Assembly (NCBI GenBank): GCA_037126765.1
Contig: JBBCBC010000016.1
Span: 11,396,728-11,460,727 of the forward strand
DNA from: Stenogyne calaminthoides
Lineage: Eukaryota > Streptophyta > Magnoliopsida > Lamiales > Lamiaceae
Direction: 5' to 3'
DNA: 64,000 nt
The translations under genes were made by a program, and so were the position numbers. The notes under the pieces were generated by a model. That model was not told the DNA's origin and ran no database searches. It saw nothing but the letters and a program-made list of their open reading frames with translations. Shown in pieces: positions 1 to 9,766 of this stretch (the stretch's first letter is position 1; every line of letters begins with the position of its first letter).

Positions 1-2033
1 GCAGTTCGTTTGATATCGTGACCTCGCAAACTTGAGGTTGTCGGGTTTGCTTATTTGAGACCGCGACTTCGTGATTTTGAGGTTGTCGGGTCTGCTTGTT
101 TGAGACCGCGACTTTAGGAATTTGAGTATTTTCCTTAGTCTCGTGACATTTTCCATGCTTTATGAAAAGTAAGGATTTGGAGTTTGTTTTAATTAACCCT
201 CCAAATTTAGACATGCTAGTTTGAGTCTCTTACATCAACTAGTGTTTTGAAATTAAACTCGAATAACTCGAAATTAAACTCGAATCACTCGAGGTATGAG
301 CATATATGCCCCAACCTTTTAATTAATATATATGAAAGTATGAACACTGTGATATATATTAAAATGAAGTAATAGAACCTGATGTGAGTGGGCTTAAAGG
401 ACTGCCCGTTGATTCTTTGAGTTGCCCCCGAGACTTTGTATGTCCGTGCAATTTTTCTTTGCGAGAGTCACGAGTATTTTTTCCTCGCAAAAATAAATAA
501 CCCGTTAGATATCAAGTTATTCACATAGCACGAAAATCCTGGGAATAGTGCTAATCATCAAATTATTATATAAAATAATTTTGTTGTTTTTGTATTTGGG
601 CCGAAAATATTACTAATGAATAATACTTATGGCCAAAAATTTAAAATTAATGAGGTTGGGCTGAAAATACCACCAATAAATAACTTGCCCAACCACATAT
701 TTCATTAACCCAAAACTGGGCTCAGCAACTTTGGCCCACGAAAAAAATAAAGTGAAGGGTGGTGGCCTGAGCCCAATACCAAGTGAAGCCCACGAAAGAC
801 CTAATAGGCGTCTGGGTCCCTCTCTTCCCCCATTCACGCCTCAACTTTGACCCTCTTCTTCATTCCATCTAGCAGCGAACAAACCGCTGCAAATCTGCCC
901 CATGTCCGCCGTCCCGCCGTGCATTCCGCCCGGTCTGGTGCTTCCTGAATTCATGGCGCAAACTCCGCATTCGACCAATTACCACGCCACAGATCGCTCT
1001 TGAGGCGGATTTGTCGTGATTTCAGGTGGCTCGCGGTGGAGTTCCGGGGTGAACAACCTTCGGCCTTTGCAAACAGCCTAGCGGCTCAGCGATGCGGATA
1101 GAGACGACCTGATAGAGGTGGTGCGGCGCGATCCCTGGCTCGGCGGCGGCTTGGTGGGCTCTCGAGGCGGTCCAATCCGTCCTTTAAATCAATGGTCGAC
1201 TGGTTGCCCAATGACTCGAGCGCAGAAAACCACAACAATTGTGAGGCATCGCTGCGCCGTTATCTGGAAGACCAGTACACGCCGACCTCGCACGATAGAG
1301 GCGGCTTGGAGTTGCTACATCGCGTCGGATTTAGAAACGGGCTATTCGTCGGATGTGGCGGAGGAGTTTCGACTGGAGAAGCTGCGGCTTTGCGCTGGTT
1401 TCTCGGCTACTGTGAGATAACGACGGGGAATTCAGCGAGCCGGAGAGGATGATCTGTTGTGGCTGGATTCTCGTCGCCGCGATATCTGGCCGAGCTTAGA
1501 TATGGCGAACCTCTGGTTTCAGAAGGTGGAATCTTGAAGTAGGAGTCCCTGTTTAAGGTAGACTCATGAACCCAGCGGCTCATAAAGTCTGAGTGAACGA
1601 AGTCTGAAGGCTTGCAGTAGCCTTTGTAAAAGCTTGAAAAATCGCTCGTATGAATATACTTTTCACGGTTGTCTGTATGAAGGTGTATGGATTCTAGTGG
1701 TAAGTAGTGAGGAAGAATGTATTATGGTGGGTGTTTCATACGCAAAGTGTTGGTGAATGATCTGCAACTCTTGGGGGTGATAGCAGATTTTTGTATAGAT
1801 GTTGAAATTTTTTGATGAAGGTGTTGGATTTTTTTGGCTTTTCCGATGAACAGTTTGTATGAACGTGATGTGATGATTTCGTGAAATTTGGGTATGAATT
1901 TTAGATGAACAGTGAGTGTTTCATCCAAATTTTATTTTTTGATTTTCGAAGAACGACGAACAGTGAGTGTCATCGTCTCGATCGTTTGTCTTTGGGTCCT
2001 AAAGAATATTTGGTGAAAAATTCGATAGATGTT
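1..2033. other. Gene-poor internal sequence of element X
   Basis: No coding domain is recognisable here. Because a minus-strand PBS and 5' LTR lie directly to the right, the stretch is most simply the untranslated leader or interior of a non-autonomous or truncated Tat-like element continuing past the window edge. About 840-1540 is GC-rich with short overlapping open frames that match nothing I know. About 1700-1980 is T-rich and holds two copies of GAACAGTGAGTGT about 45 bases apart. The assignment to element X is inferred from position only. Confidence 0.4.
17..126. repeat. 45-bp tandem repeat, about 2.4 copies
   Basis: Two full 45-base units and a partial third are seen. Each starts with C-G-(T/C)-GAC and contains TTGAGGTTGTCGGGT followed by a TTTGAGAC end. 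The GACCTC/GAGGTTGTC vocabulary resembles the LTRs of the Tat-like Gypsy elements further right, so this may be an LTR or UTR minisatellite, but that link is weak. Confidence 0.7.
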
Positions 2034-2051
2034 TACAGAGACGGCGCCAAT
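2034..2051 (-). other. Primer-binding site of element X
   Basis: Read on the minus strand this is ATTGGCGCCGTCTCTGTA, directly next to the LTR end. The first 13 bases equal those at the PBS of GypB. This GGCGCC-type PBS is known from plant Tat/Athila-clade Gypsy elements. It shows that element X has its interior to the left, beyond the window. Confidence 0.75.
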
Positions 2052-2588
2052 TGTTGTAACATAGATTTTACGTCTATGTCACAAACAAGTAATTAATGGA
2101 TAACGAATGAATAAATGAACGAAAAGCATAAAGAACGAACGAATTTGTTGACTCAGTTCGTCCGTAAGGACTATGTATGGGGGCATACCAAGTCAGGATC
2201 ACTTTACTATGATTTTTATGTATGTTTCATCCCTATTTTTGTGTGGACTTCTTTCTCTTTATATAGAGTTTACAAAGTATACAAGACTTCCCTAATGGAA
2301 CATAAAATGGGTCTTTAAACATGGGCTCGTGGAGCCAAACGAATCTAAAAACATGAAATTAAAGTCGGATTATCTCCTTGCACTGTGCTTGTCGACCTTG
2401 CTCGTGGAGCGACCTCGGGGGAGGTCGCCTGTCAGGCTGCCTTTATTCATCTCTTTTCGATCACTCTTATGGACTGTCCTCGGAGGAGGACCTACTGCCA
2501 AACTCGGTTTTGGCTGCCACATCACCACCATTTGCCACGCCATCACTAATTACCATGTGACTGTTGGCTGATTATTAAGGCTACAATA
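2052..2588 (-). repeat. 5' LTR of element X (Tat-like Gypsy)
   Basis: The left boundary is the TGTTGTAAC that directly follows the PBS. The right boundary is set by CTACAATA, a decayed form of the CTACAACA that ends the GypA LTR. Layout resembles the GypA and GypB LTRs: a TTGACTCAGTTCGTCC-like block near the PBS, and a minus-strand TATATAAAG box near 2257-2265. Sequence identity to those LTRs is low, so X is a related but separate family. The right end is the least certain coordinate. Confidence 0.55.
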
Positions 2589-2760
2589 GAAGGGTAGCAC
2601 CAGAGGTGGTGGTTTGTTGGAGGGGCATGGGAGTCAGTGGCCCCCTCAAGCACTTTATCCATTCGAGTTCCCACGGATTATGCGACCCGAGTTGAAAATG
2701 GTATTTCTTTCAGTTTTTTGTGCTCTGTTGTACTGATCTAATTCTTTTTCTGTCTTGCAG

Positions 2761-4299
2761 TGTTTGTGCCCCGATCTACCGAGCTGTACTGGGACTTCGT
2801 TGAGGCGTTCAATCTGGTTCGAGATACTCCCCCGAGCTGGCGAGACGTTAACTCATTGAACTCCGAGCTCGATTGCTTGAAAGCTGGGTTGTATACTTAT
2901 CCTCGTCACCTCAATATTCCCTGTAAGTCTCTGTTATGCTTTGTGAAGGGCATCCTATAAGTTTGGACTTATGATTGTCCTTGGTCTATGACAAATCCTG
3001 AATCCCGACCTACCGCCGCCAGCCCTCTGCATCCGAAATGGCCTCCCGAAAGAAGTCGGTGCTCGGCTCCGTGAGGCGTTTATCTGGCTCGGGTGCCCCC
3101 TCCGAGGCCCCGGTCCAAACCCCTCCTCCTGCCACCGACAAGGGGAAGAAGGCTGCCGAATCTGCCCCTAAATTGTTGAAGCGACCTCATCTTAGGGCAC
3201 GGGAGGAGATTGGATCCGAGATAAATCCCCATTGGGAGGCGCCCCCAACCAACCCCCTTTGCTAACACCTATACTGGTGGGAGGGCGTCATCCGGAGGAC
3301 GATTCTTGGATGGGCTGGGATGAGGACGCGGTGAAGAGGTAAGTCACTGCGACTTTGACTGTGGTGTTCACTTTGAATTCATCATTATGATGAATCTTTT
3401 TTTCTTGTCATGCAGCTCGGACCTGACGCCAAACAAGTTCTCGTCGGAGGTGTTGAGCTTTTTGAGGTCTAAGCTTCCCACAATGGAGGGGGTATCCGAA
3501 GACTGGCCTAGCTATCTTCATAGGTCGGTGAGGAATGTGCCGCGGGTGTGGACGAAGGATGACCATTCCATTGCCCGCCGTTAAAAGGTCACGGGCAACT
3601 TGTATTCGGCTATCGTCCACGCCCAGAAAGCAGTTCTCTACCTAGAGAAGGCCTGTGCCCAGTCGGAGACCGAGCTTACGACCCTCGAGGAAGCCCGACA
3701 GACGATCTCTAAGCAGGCCAAGTCGCTGCTAGCCGCCTGCGAGGTGCAGAAAAAGCTGGAGACTGCCAAGGCCGACTTGGCCAAGAAAGTTTCGGAGCTT
3801 GAGGTTCAGTTGAAGGTTGCGGAGGACCTACTCGGGGAGGAGAGAAACGCCGTGGCTCGGCTGAAGGGGGAGCTAATCCGTAAGGACGTCGAGGTCGGGG
3901 AAGAACTAGCCGCCAAAGATGCACATTTCAAGCGGGTCGAGGAGCAAAATGCCAATTTTGCTTATGTCTTGGCGGTAGCAGGTGGCATCCGAACCATTCG
4001 TTGAAAAAATCCCGTTGCTAACCTTACTGACCTTATTGCCGAGCTAGCTGACTATGTTCGTGACAATCCTCCTGATCCCACGTCGTGCTGGAGATCAAAG
4101 ATCTGGAAGAAATGGGCATTGATTTGTCCTTCTTCCCTAATCAAAGTCAGATCATGCACCCCACTCCCAACCCTGATGAAACGCAGTCGGGACATTCTGA
4201 GGTGGTCCCCGAGACTCAGACGGGCGAGGTCGGGGCCCAATCGGAGGTCGCTGAGGCATCGAGTGAGATACCTCTCGACGGGTAGGCCTCAACCGGCCT
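2761..4299 (+). pseudogene. Antisense extra ORF of GypA, spliced, coiled-coil
   Basis: The product resembles the putative plant gypsy-type transposon proteins (Transposase_28-like N-terminus plus coiled coil) encoded by antisense ORFs of Retand-type elements; their function is not known. An acceptor TTTTTCTGTCTTGCAG precedes an exon of 2761-2922, which reads FVPRSTELYWDFVEAFNLV and ends at CCT/GTAAGT. A second exon holds MASRKKSVLGSVRRLSG and ends at GAAGAG/GTAAGT (3338/3339). A 77-base intron runs to TCATGCAG at 3415. The last exon has a heptad-rich helix, around QSETELTTLEEARQTISKQA, then a hydrophilic acidic tail. The frame is broken by stops near 3263 and 3582 and a frameshift near 4004. 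Orientation is opposite to pol. It probably has its own promoter further left. Confidence 0.65.
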
Positions 4300-4516
4300 C
4301 TAAAGGAGGTGTTTACCAGCCCAAGATGGAGGCTGCGAGCTACCCACATATCTACCAGTGTTATTCATCAGCAATTAGGTGGACAACCTTTGAACATAGT
4401 CAGTGGTTCTGCTCATGGGATTCAGGCTGTTCTAAAGAATGATAACCTCAAGAATCCTGATAAGAAAAAGGAGATTGAGAAGTTGTTGAATCCCATCCCT
4501 AACAATATCTATGATC
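4300..4516 (+). pseudogene. BRR2: Captured fragment of BRR2 (U5 snRNP helicase)
   Basis: BRR2 is the large Ski2-like RNA helicase of the U5 snRNP that unwinds U4/U6 during spliceosome activation. The fragment reads GVYQPK in one frame, then after a frameshift QLGGQPLNIVSG and AVLKNDNLKNPDKKKEIEKL, followed by LNPIPN and YDQ. As I recall the plant BRR2 N-terminal region, it has VYQPKTKETRAAYE, QLGGQP, IVSG, AVLKND, KNPEKK and EIEKLLN in the same order and spacing. Only about 70 residues of a roughly 2,100-residue protein are present, upstream of any helicase motif, so no activity is possible. It lies in the sense direction directly after the extra-ORF reading frame, suggesting the ORF's transcript carried the host piece. 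Confidence 0.8.
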
Positions 4517-4993
4517 AGCGCATCCTGAAGTCGGAAGTCGTCCATAAGTCGTAGTGAACTTGGGCACTGGTAACTCGTCTGCTGTCAATTGTCATGACGT
4601 ATCTTTTCTTTCTGTTGGCCTTAGGCCGCTTGATGTTATTGTCCTTTGGGCTCTTATGATGTACCGACCTTTGGGCTTGTTGTCGTTAATGAAATCTTTT
4701 TCTTTCCTTTATTATGCCAACTTGATTTCCTTATGCGACTTTTAAATTTTGCATGTCCTTACCGTCTTATTGTCATTGCGATTTTACTTTGAACTTTGCT
4801 TAGTCGTCTTATAAAGTTAGGGGAGGATCGCACCGCTTAGGGTGGCGATCTCACCGTAAGTATGTCGAAAGTCATTCCCGGGGAGGTCGGCACTTACGTA
4901 TGCGACCTCCCTGGGTTAAACACAGGAAATGAAGAAACAAAGAAATCATTATTATTGACTAGCCGGGAATTTTACATGTATATGATCTCGATC
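4517..4993 (+). other. 3' untranslated part of the extra ORF, with two hairpins
   Basis: No coding potential is seen. This is the space between convergent reading units: the extra ORF ends from the left and integrase ends from the right. T-rich stretches and TTAATGAAAT near 4690 look like a plant 3' UTR. Two inverted repeats lie at 4826-4850 (GATCGCACC against GGTGGCGATC) and 4881-4911 (GGGAGGTCG against CGACCTCCC, a perfect 9-base stem with a 13-base loop). Confidence 0.45.
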
Positions 4994-6062
4994 CTACTGA
5001 TAGTATTTCTTCAGATGCCATGCATTCCACGGGTACTGAGCCTTAGTGCCATCTGTGTTTTCGAGTTCGTAGGCGCCACAAGATAACACCTTCGCGACCT
5101 TGAATGGTCCCTCCCAATTTTGTCCGAAGGCTCCTTTGGATACTCCGAGCGTCTTTTTTAGAACAAGGTCTCCCTCTTTGAATTGTCGAAGTCGTACTTT
5201 TGAGTTGTAGTACTTTTTCGATTGTTGTTTGTATCTCGCATTCCTCATGTTAGCCTCTAGCCGTTTTTCTTCGAGCAAGTCCAAATTTTTGGCCAGTGCC
5301 TCGTCGTTGTGATCGATCGCGATCTGCGAGGTTTGAAGAGTTTGGAACTCGATCTCTGAGGGTATGACTGCCTCAGTGCCAAAAGCTATCGAGTAAGGAG
5401 TTTCTCCTGTTAAATTGCGGCAAGTCGTCCTATACAACCACAAAACATCCGTCAGCTAGCTAGCCCATTTCCTCTTACCCCTTCAATCTTTGTTCTCAGT
5501 GTATGTTTAATGATCTTGTTTACGGCTTCGACTTGCCCATTTGATTGAGGGTGATATAGGGTAGAGAAGAGTTTGGTGATTTTCCATTTTTTGAAGAAAT
5601 TGTCGACCTTGTGACCGTCGATTTGCTTCCCATTATCTGATATGATCGCTTGTGGTAGGCTGAATCTACAGATGATGTTTCGCCATATGAATTTGATGAT
5701 GTGGTCTTGATCAATGGTTGCTAGAGCCTCAGCCTCGGCCCATTTTGTGAAGTAATCCGCCACGACTAGGGCATACTTGACTGAGCCTGGGGCCATTGGT
5801 AGTGGCCCTATGATGTCTATCCCCCACTTTGCAAAAGGCCAAGGACTGAGGATGCTTGTGAGTTCTTCCGGGGTGACCTTGATTGATGGTGCATAAATTT
5901 GACATTTGTGGCAAGTTTTGGCAAAACCACGACATCGGCCCTTAAGGTTGGCCAAAAATACCCTTGTCTCGTCATCTTATGCGCGAGTGATTTTCCCCCA
6001 GCGTGGTTTCTGCACACCCCTTCGTGAATGTCCCGAAGGATAGTTTTCCCCTGTTCTTGTGT
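4994..6062 (-). pseudogene. GypA integrase
   Basis: Integrase inserts the cDNA copy into the genome. A zinc-binding start (NHAGGKSLAHK...CHKC) leads to a catalytic core with D in WGIDIIGPLPM, D in AIISDNGKQ and E in NGQVEAVNK, so the D,D-35-E triad is kept. The C-terminal part has FKEGDLVLKK and NWEGPFKV, the GPY/F module, and ends ...WHLKKYYQ before a stop at 4994. Core (5452-5955) and C-terminal part (4994-5443) are in different frames, separated by a frameshift and a TAG near 5460. No chromodomain follows, as expected for the Tat clade. Confidence 0.88.
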
Positions 6063-7059
6063 AACACATCAGAGCAGTGGTGTGCTGAAGCCTCGTTTGT
6101 ATAACTTGTTATTGATCAGTGTGTGCCTTGCTGCCCACAGCTGCAATTGTTTTGCCTGAATTCTGTCTGTTGGTAATGCCCCGATCATCAAGTAGTCAAT
6201 GATGGGTGTCATCCAGCTCACTGCTTGGGTGTCTAGGGTTGCGATTATTGTGTTTGCAGTGGAGGGGTGTGAGAGCTTTGTGATGGTGACATCCTTCATC
6301 TCTACTGGCCCTTCTGAAGTCACTAGCGTGCTAGAGGATTGGCTCGTGAGTTCAGATCCCTTGGTATTATCTTGATGTGGATTTGTTTGAATTTTAGGAA
6401 AAGCTCTTTGACGATTTGTTGGTAGGCCGACATTCTATCGTCCTGGGCCTCATACTCCCCTAATACTTGGCATGCTACGAGCTGGGAGTCTGTATGTACC
6501 TGAAGTCATTTGATGCCCATTGTCGTGGACAACTCCAGGCCGCTGATAAGTGCTTCGTACTCGGCTTCGTTATTGGTGGCTGGGAAGTCGAAAGTAATGG
6601 CATTCTGGAAAGAAGTGCCATACGGACTGATCGCTGCTCAGTTTCATTTAACGTATGACTGACAGAGAATATCGAGAGATGATCCTGGCTTTCTGCTCGT
6701 ACGAGCACCGCGCTTAATGCGGTGTCTGAAGTCGCCAAATATAAAAACAATTTCTCGCCTGGGATGGGTTTGGCTAAAATGCTAACGTTGGCCAGATATG
6801 CCTTGATTTTGTCGAAGGCATCCTGGCTTTCCGTCGTCCATTCGAACCTCGACATCTTTCGGATGGCTTCGAACATGGGCTTGCATTTATCCCCCATTCG
6901 GGAGATGAATTTGTTTAACGCGGCTAGGCAACTTGTCAATTTTTGAACCTCTTTCACGGTCCTGGGAGCTCCCATATCCAAAATAGCTTGAACCTTGGCT
7001 GGATTTGCTTCAATCCCCCGCTTGCTAACTAGATGCCCCAAGAATTTCCCCGACTCCAC
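6063..7059 (-). pseudogene. GypA RNase H region (internally deleted)
   Basis: This segment degrades the RNA strand during reverse transcription. It begins with the RT connection FLGHLVSKRGIEANPAKVQA and runs through LYLATSDTALSAVLV to SHTLNETEQ. It then jumps at about 6630 to the far end of a second RNase H-like module (NNEAEYEAL in another frame; later HTDSQLVACQ and SRANPLARL). Compared with GypB, about 325 bases are missing at the jump, including the FVDGSATSHKSGPG start of the second module. Tat elements are known to carry two RNase H-like modules, and GypB shows both. Further stops and frameshifts follow. Confidence 0.8.
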
Positions 7060-7781
7060 CCCGAAGTTACATTTCTAAGGATCTCGAAAGTTTGGGTGAG
7101 GTGGGCCAGGTGGTCCTCCTTCTTTAGGCTCTTGACGACGATGTCGTACACGTATACTTCCACCGATTTGCCTATTTTCTCGGCAAACATGTGGTTAACT
7201 AGTCTTTGATACGTTGCTCCGACGTTCTTTAGACCAAAGGGCATTCTCTTCCAGCAATACATGTTCTTTTCTGTTAAGAATGAAGTGTGTTGCCTGTCTG
7301 GCTCGTGCATAGCTATCTGATGGTACCCGGCAAATGCGTCCATGAATGACATCATTTCATGACCTACCATGTTGTCGATTAGGTGGTCGATGTGCGGCAA
7401 GAGAAAGAAATCTTTAGGACATGCCTCATTTAGGTCGGTGAAATCGATATAGAGTCGCCAAGTCCCGTTTGATTTCTTTACGAGTACTGCATTGACGACC
7501 CACTGCGGCTGGTTGACTTGCATGATCAAGTCGTTGTCCAGCAGCTTTTTCACCTTCTCGGCGAGGGCAACATACTTTTCTGGGCCAAATTTCCTCATTT
7601 TCTGAGCTATCGGTCTTTGTGCCGAGTCGATGTGTAACTGGTGACATGCAATCTTAGGGTCGATTCCGATCATGTCCTTGTGTGACCAAGAAAAAACTTC
7701 CAAGTTTTTCTTGAGGAAGTCGATGACTTCCATTTTTAGGTCGCTGGAGATCTTGGATCCTATGATGATGTCTAGGTCCGG
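7029..7781 (-). pseudogene. GypA reverse transcriptase, catalytic motif altered
   Basis: Conserved RT blocks appear in order: CHQLHID, ANLVKK-like NAVLVKKSNGTWRLYIDFTD, ACPKDFFLLPHID, FMDAFAGYHQIAMHEPD, TSFLTEKNMYCWKRMPFGLK and GATYQRLVN. The open frame covers 234 codons. The polymerase motif that should read YVDD is YVYD here (codon TAC instead of GAC), which removes one of the two metal-binding aspartates. GypB keeps YVDD at the same place. The frame breaks just after LTQTFEILRN. Confidence 0.9.
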
Positions 7782-8640
7782 TCAGGCCGGATCCACTTTA
7801 ACCCTCTCGAGTTCCTCTCCGGGCACTGCTCTGGGACCATCAAGTTGTGGATCGTCTATCTCGGCCTCGAGTATAAAGTCTTCGGGTTCCGGACCCATTC
7901 TCGGATCGAGGTCGTCATGCTTTCTCTTCTTACTTGTCTTTTCAGTGTTCAATCCGTTATTATACATTTTGCTATCTAATGCCATTATGTGATGACTAGA
8001 TGTGTGCACCGAATTGAAATGAGACGAAGAATAAAGCAAACAACCCCTTGCATCCACTTGGTCACCCTTAACGGTGCCGACCAGCCCACTCTTGGTGGGG
8101 AACTTAACACATAAATAGTAAGTACAGGACGCAACCTCAAATTCGTGCTCAAATGGCCTCCCGAGAAACCCATTATAAGTGCTCGGGAGATCGATTACAA
8201 GGAAATCTAGGAGCCTGGTATTCCTAACCTTATCATCTAGGGTGGGCACGAGCTCCACAGATAGGTGAATCATGCTAAGAGGTTTTACCGTAGCATTCCC
8301 GAAGCCCTTCATTGTGTGGTCGCATGGTGTAATGTATGCCTCTTATTCACCGAGCTGGTCCAGGGTTTTCTTGAATAGGATGTTGCAAAAGGCCCCTCCG
8401 TCGACCAACAGCTGGCATATAATTATTCCCATGATATTTGCTTTAATGACGAGCAGGTTTATGTTTGGGTAAACTATTTCAACTTTGTCTAGTTCCCTAA
8501 ACTCGATTTTGTGGGTTTCTTAGGTCATAGCCAGGATAGGTAGAACCATTTTTTGGGCGTTCTCCATTGCCCTGACCTCCGCCTTCATGCGTCGTTTCAA
8601 CGAGGAGGCCGGAGAAAGACCCCTTATCGTTCCTAGTGGT
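7782..8640 (-). pseudogene. GypA aspartic protease region
   Basis: The active-site segment reads QLLVDGGAFCNILFKK (about 8370-8425). VDGG-type protease motifs are usual in plant Tat elements. The downstream FLVIDLPSTYNGFLGRP matches the second conserved retropepsin block (ILGRP type). The remainder is a low-complexity linker (KKRKHDDLDPRMGPEPEDF) leading into RT. A TAA near 8345 breaks the frame after TLDQLGE. Confidence 0.8.
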
Positions 8641-9766
8641 GAGATGGTATGTATGACGCGACCTCCAGCAACTTAAGGCATGGGCGGCACAGGTAGTTCA
8701 CCTTGGGCGGCCCCTAGGACGGGATTTCCTGGTGTTTGTTCCCCCTGCCTGGGTTGGTGACCTTGCTTTCGACCTCGTCCATTCTGATCATTATTTCTTG
8801 AGGATGCTTGACAAACTCATTCAATTGGCCGTCCTCGTAGTGTTTCCAGAGTTGCTTCAAAAGATCTCTACACTCGCTGGTGTAGTGACCCTTCTGGGCG
8901 TGGTAATGGAAAAACTTATTTGGGTTTTGCTGGCTTTTATCTTTGATGGGGCGAGGTGCGCGTAGCATATCCCGTCCCTGAATCTGGGCATAGACATGAC
9001 CAGGTGTCATGCCTAAAGCCTCCATCAGCTTCACTGGAATGGATTCCTTGAATGGTTTGAAGCTGCCGGGTGCCTTGTACCGGCCCCCGGTTTTCTTGGA
9101 AACCTTCTTTGGTTCCACAACCTCTTTTGACTCCGAGAGCCAAGATTCCAGCAGTTCCATGGTATGGATGAGGTCGCTAGCCCGCCTTCGGAAATCGGCG
9201 TAGCTGGTCGGGTAGCCGGTGGTCATGCGTTGCCACAATTTGAACCCTTTCCTGAGGCCGGAAATGGCTCCCAGCAGTTTCGCTTCGTCCCCTATGGGGT
9301 CTCCTTCAATGATAAGTCGATCGATCCTTTCAACATAGGATCGATCTGACTCGGTTTCCCCTTGTCGGGCATTCATGAGGTGCTGCCTGATGCTGGTCGA
9401 GGTGCCATCGCCGTATAGTAGCTTAGGAATAGCCGTGCTAGTTATTCAAAAGTATCCACCGAGAAGGGTGGTAGCGAAGTGTACCACATTTGGGCCTGGT
9501 CGCTCAGTGTCAGGGAGAATAGCCTACACTTCATAGCGTCCGATGCCCCCATTGAGGCCATACATGAATTTTACTTCGCCACATGGACCTTGGGATCTGT
9601 ATTCTCGTTGTAGTGATCTAGAGCCGCTATGCTGATTTTTCTCTGGGTAAGTGCTAGAGTGACCATTGTCCCTAGTGGGGAATCTAGGATAACGAGGTTG
9701 TTATCTACCCCCGTTGACCTATTCTGATTCCCTACCTTTTCCAATAGCTGTTGGACAGTCCTTGTC
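8641..9766 (-). pseudogene. GypA gag, 3' part
   Basis: Gag forms the particle that packages element RNA. MNARQGETESDRSYVERIDR and RASDLIHTMELLES match the GypB gag closely. The zinc-knuckle position reads FFHYHAQKGHYTSEC; the first ligand expected in the C-x2-H/C-x4-H-x4-C pattern is a phenylalanine. GypB has FYHFHEQAGHYTREC, so this is a family trait rather than a single mutation. The 9377-9766 part is recognisable but full of stops. It is cut at 9766 by the CopA LTR and continues at 18113. Confidence 0.8.

Noticed and set aside
2589..2760. 3' LTR of GypA left of its extra ORF
   Set aside because: No TG...CA boundaries or blocks matching the 18710-19380 LTR were found. The LTR at 2052-2588 has its PBS on the wrong side and belongs to another family.
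2761..4299. Extra ORF as an independent host gene
   Set aside because: Its place and direction next to Tat-type pol, and its resemblance to known gypsy-associated coiled-coil proteins, make an element-borne ORF more likely.
4994..9376. Short open frames on the plus strand opposite GypA pol
   Set aside because: They mirror the coding strand of clearly identified integrase, RNase H, RT and gag, and show no motif of their own.
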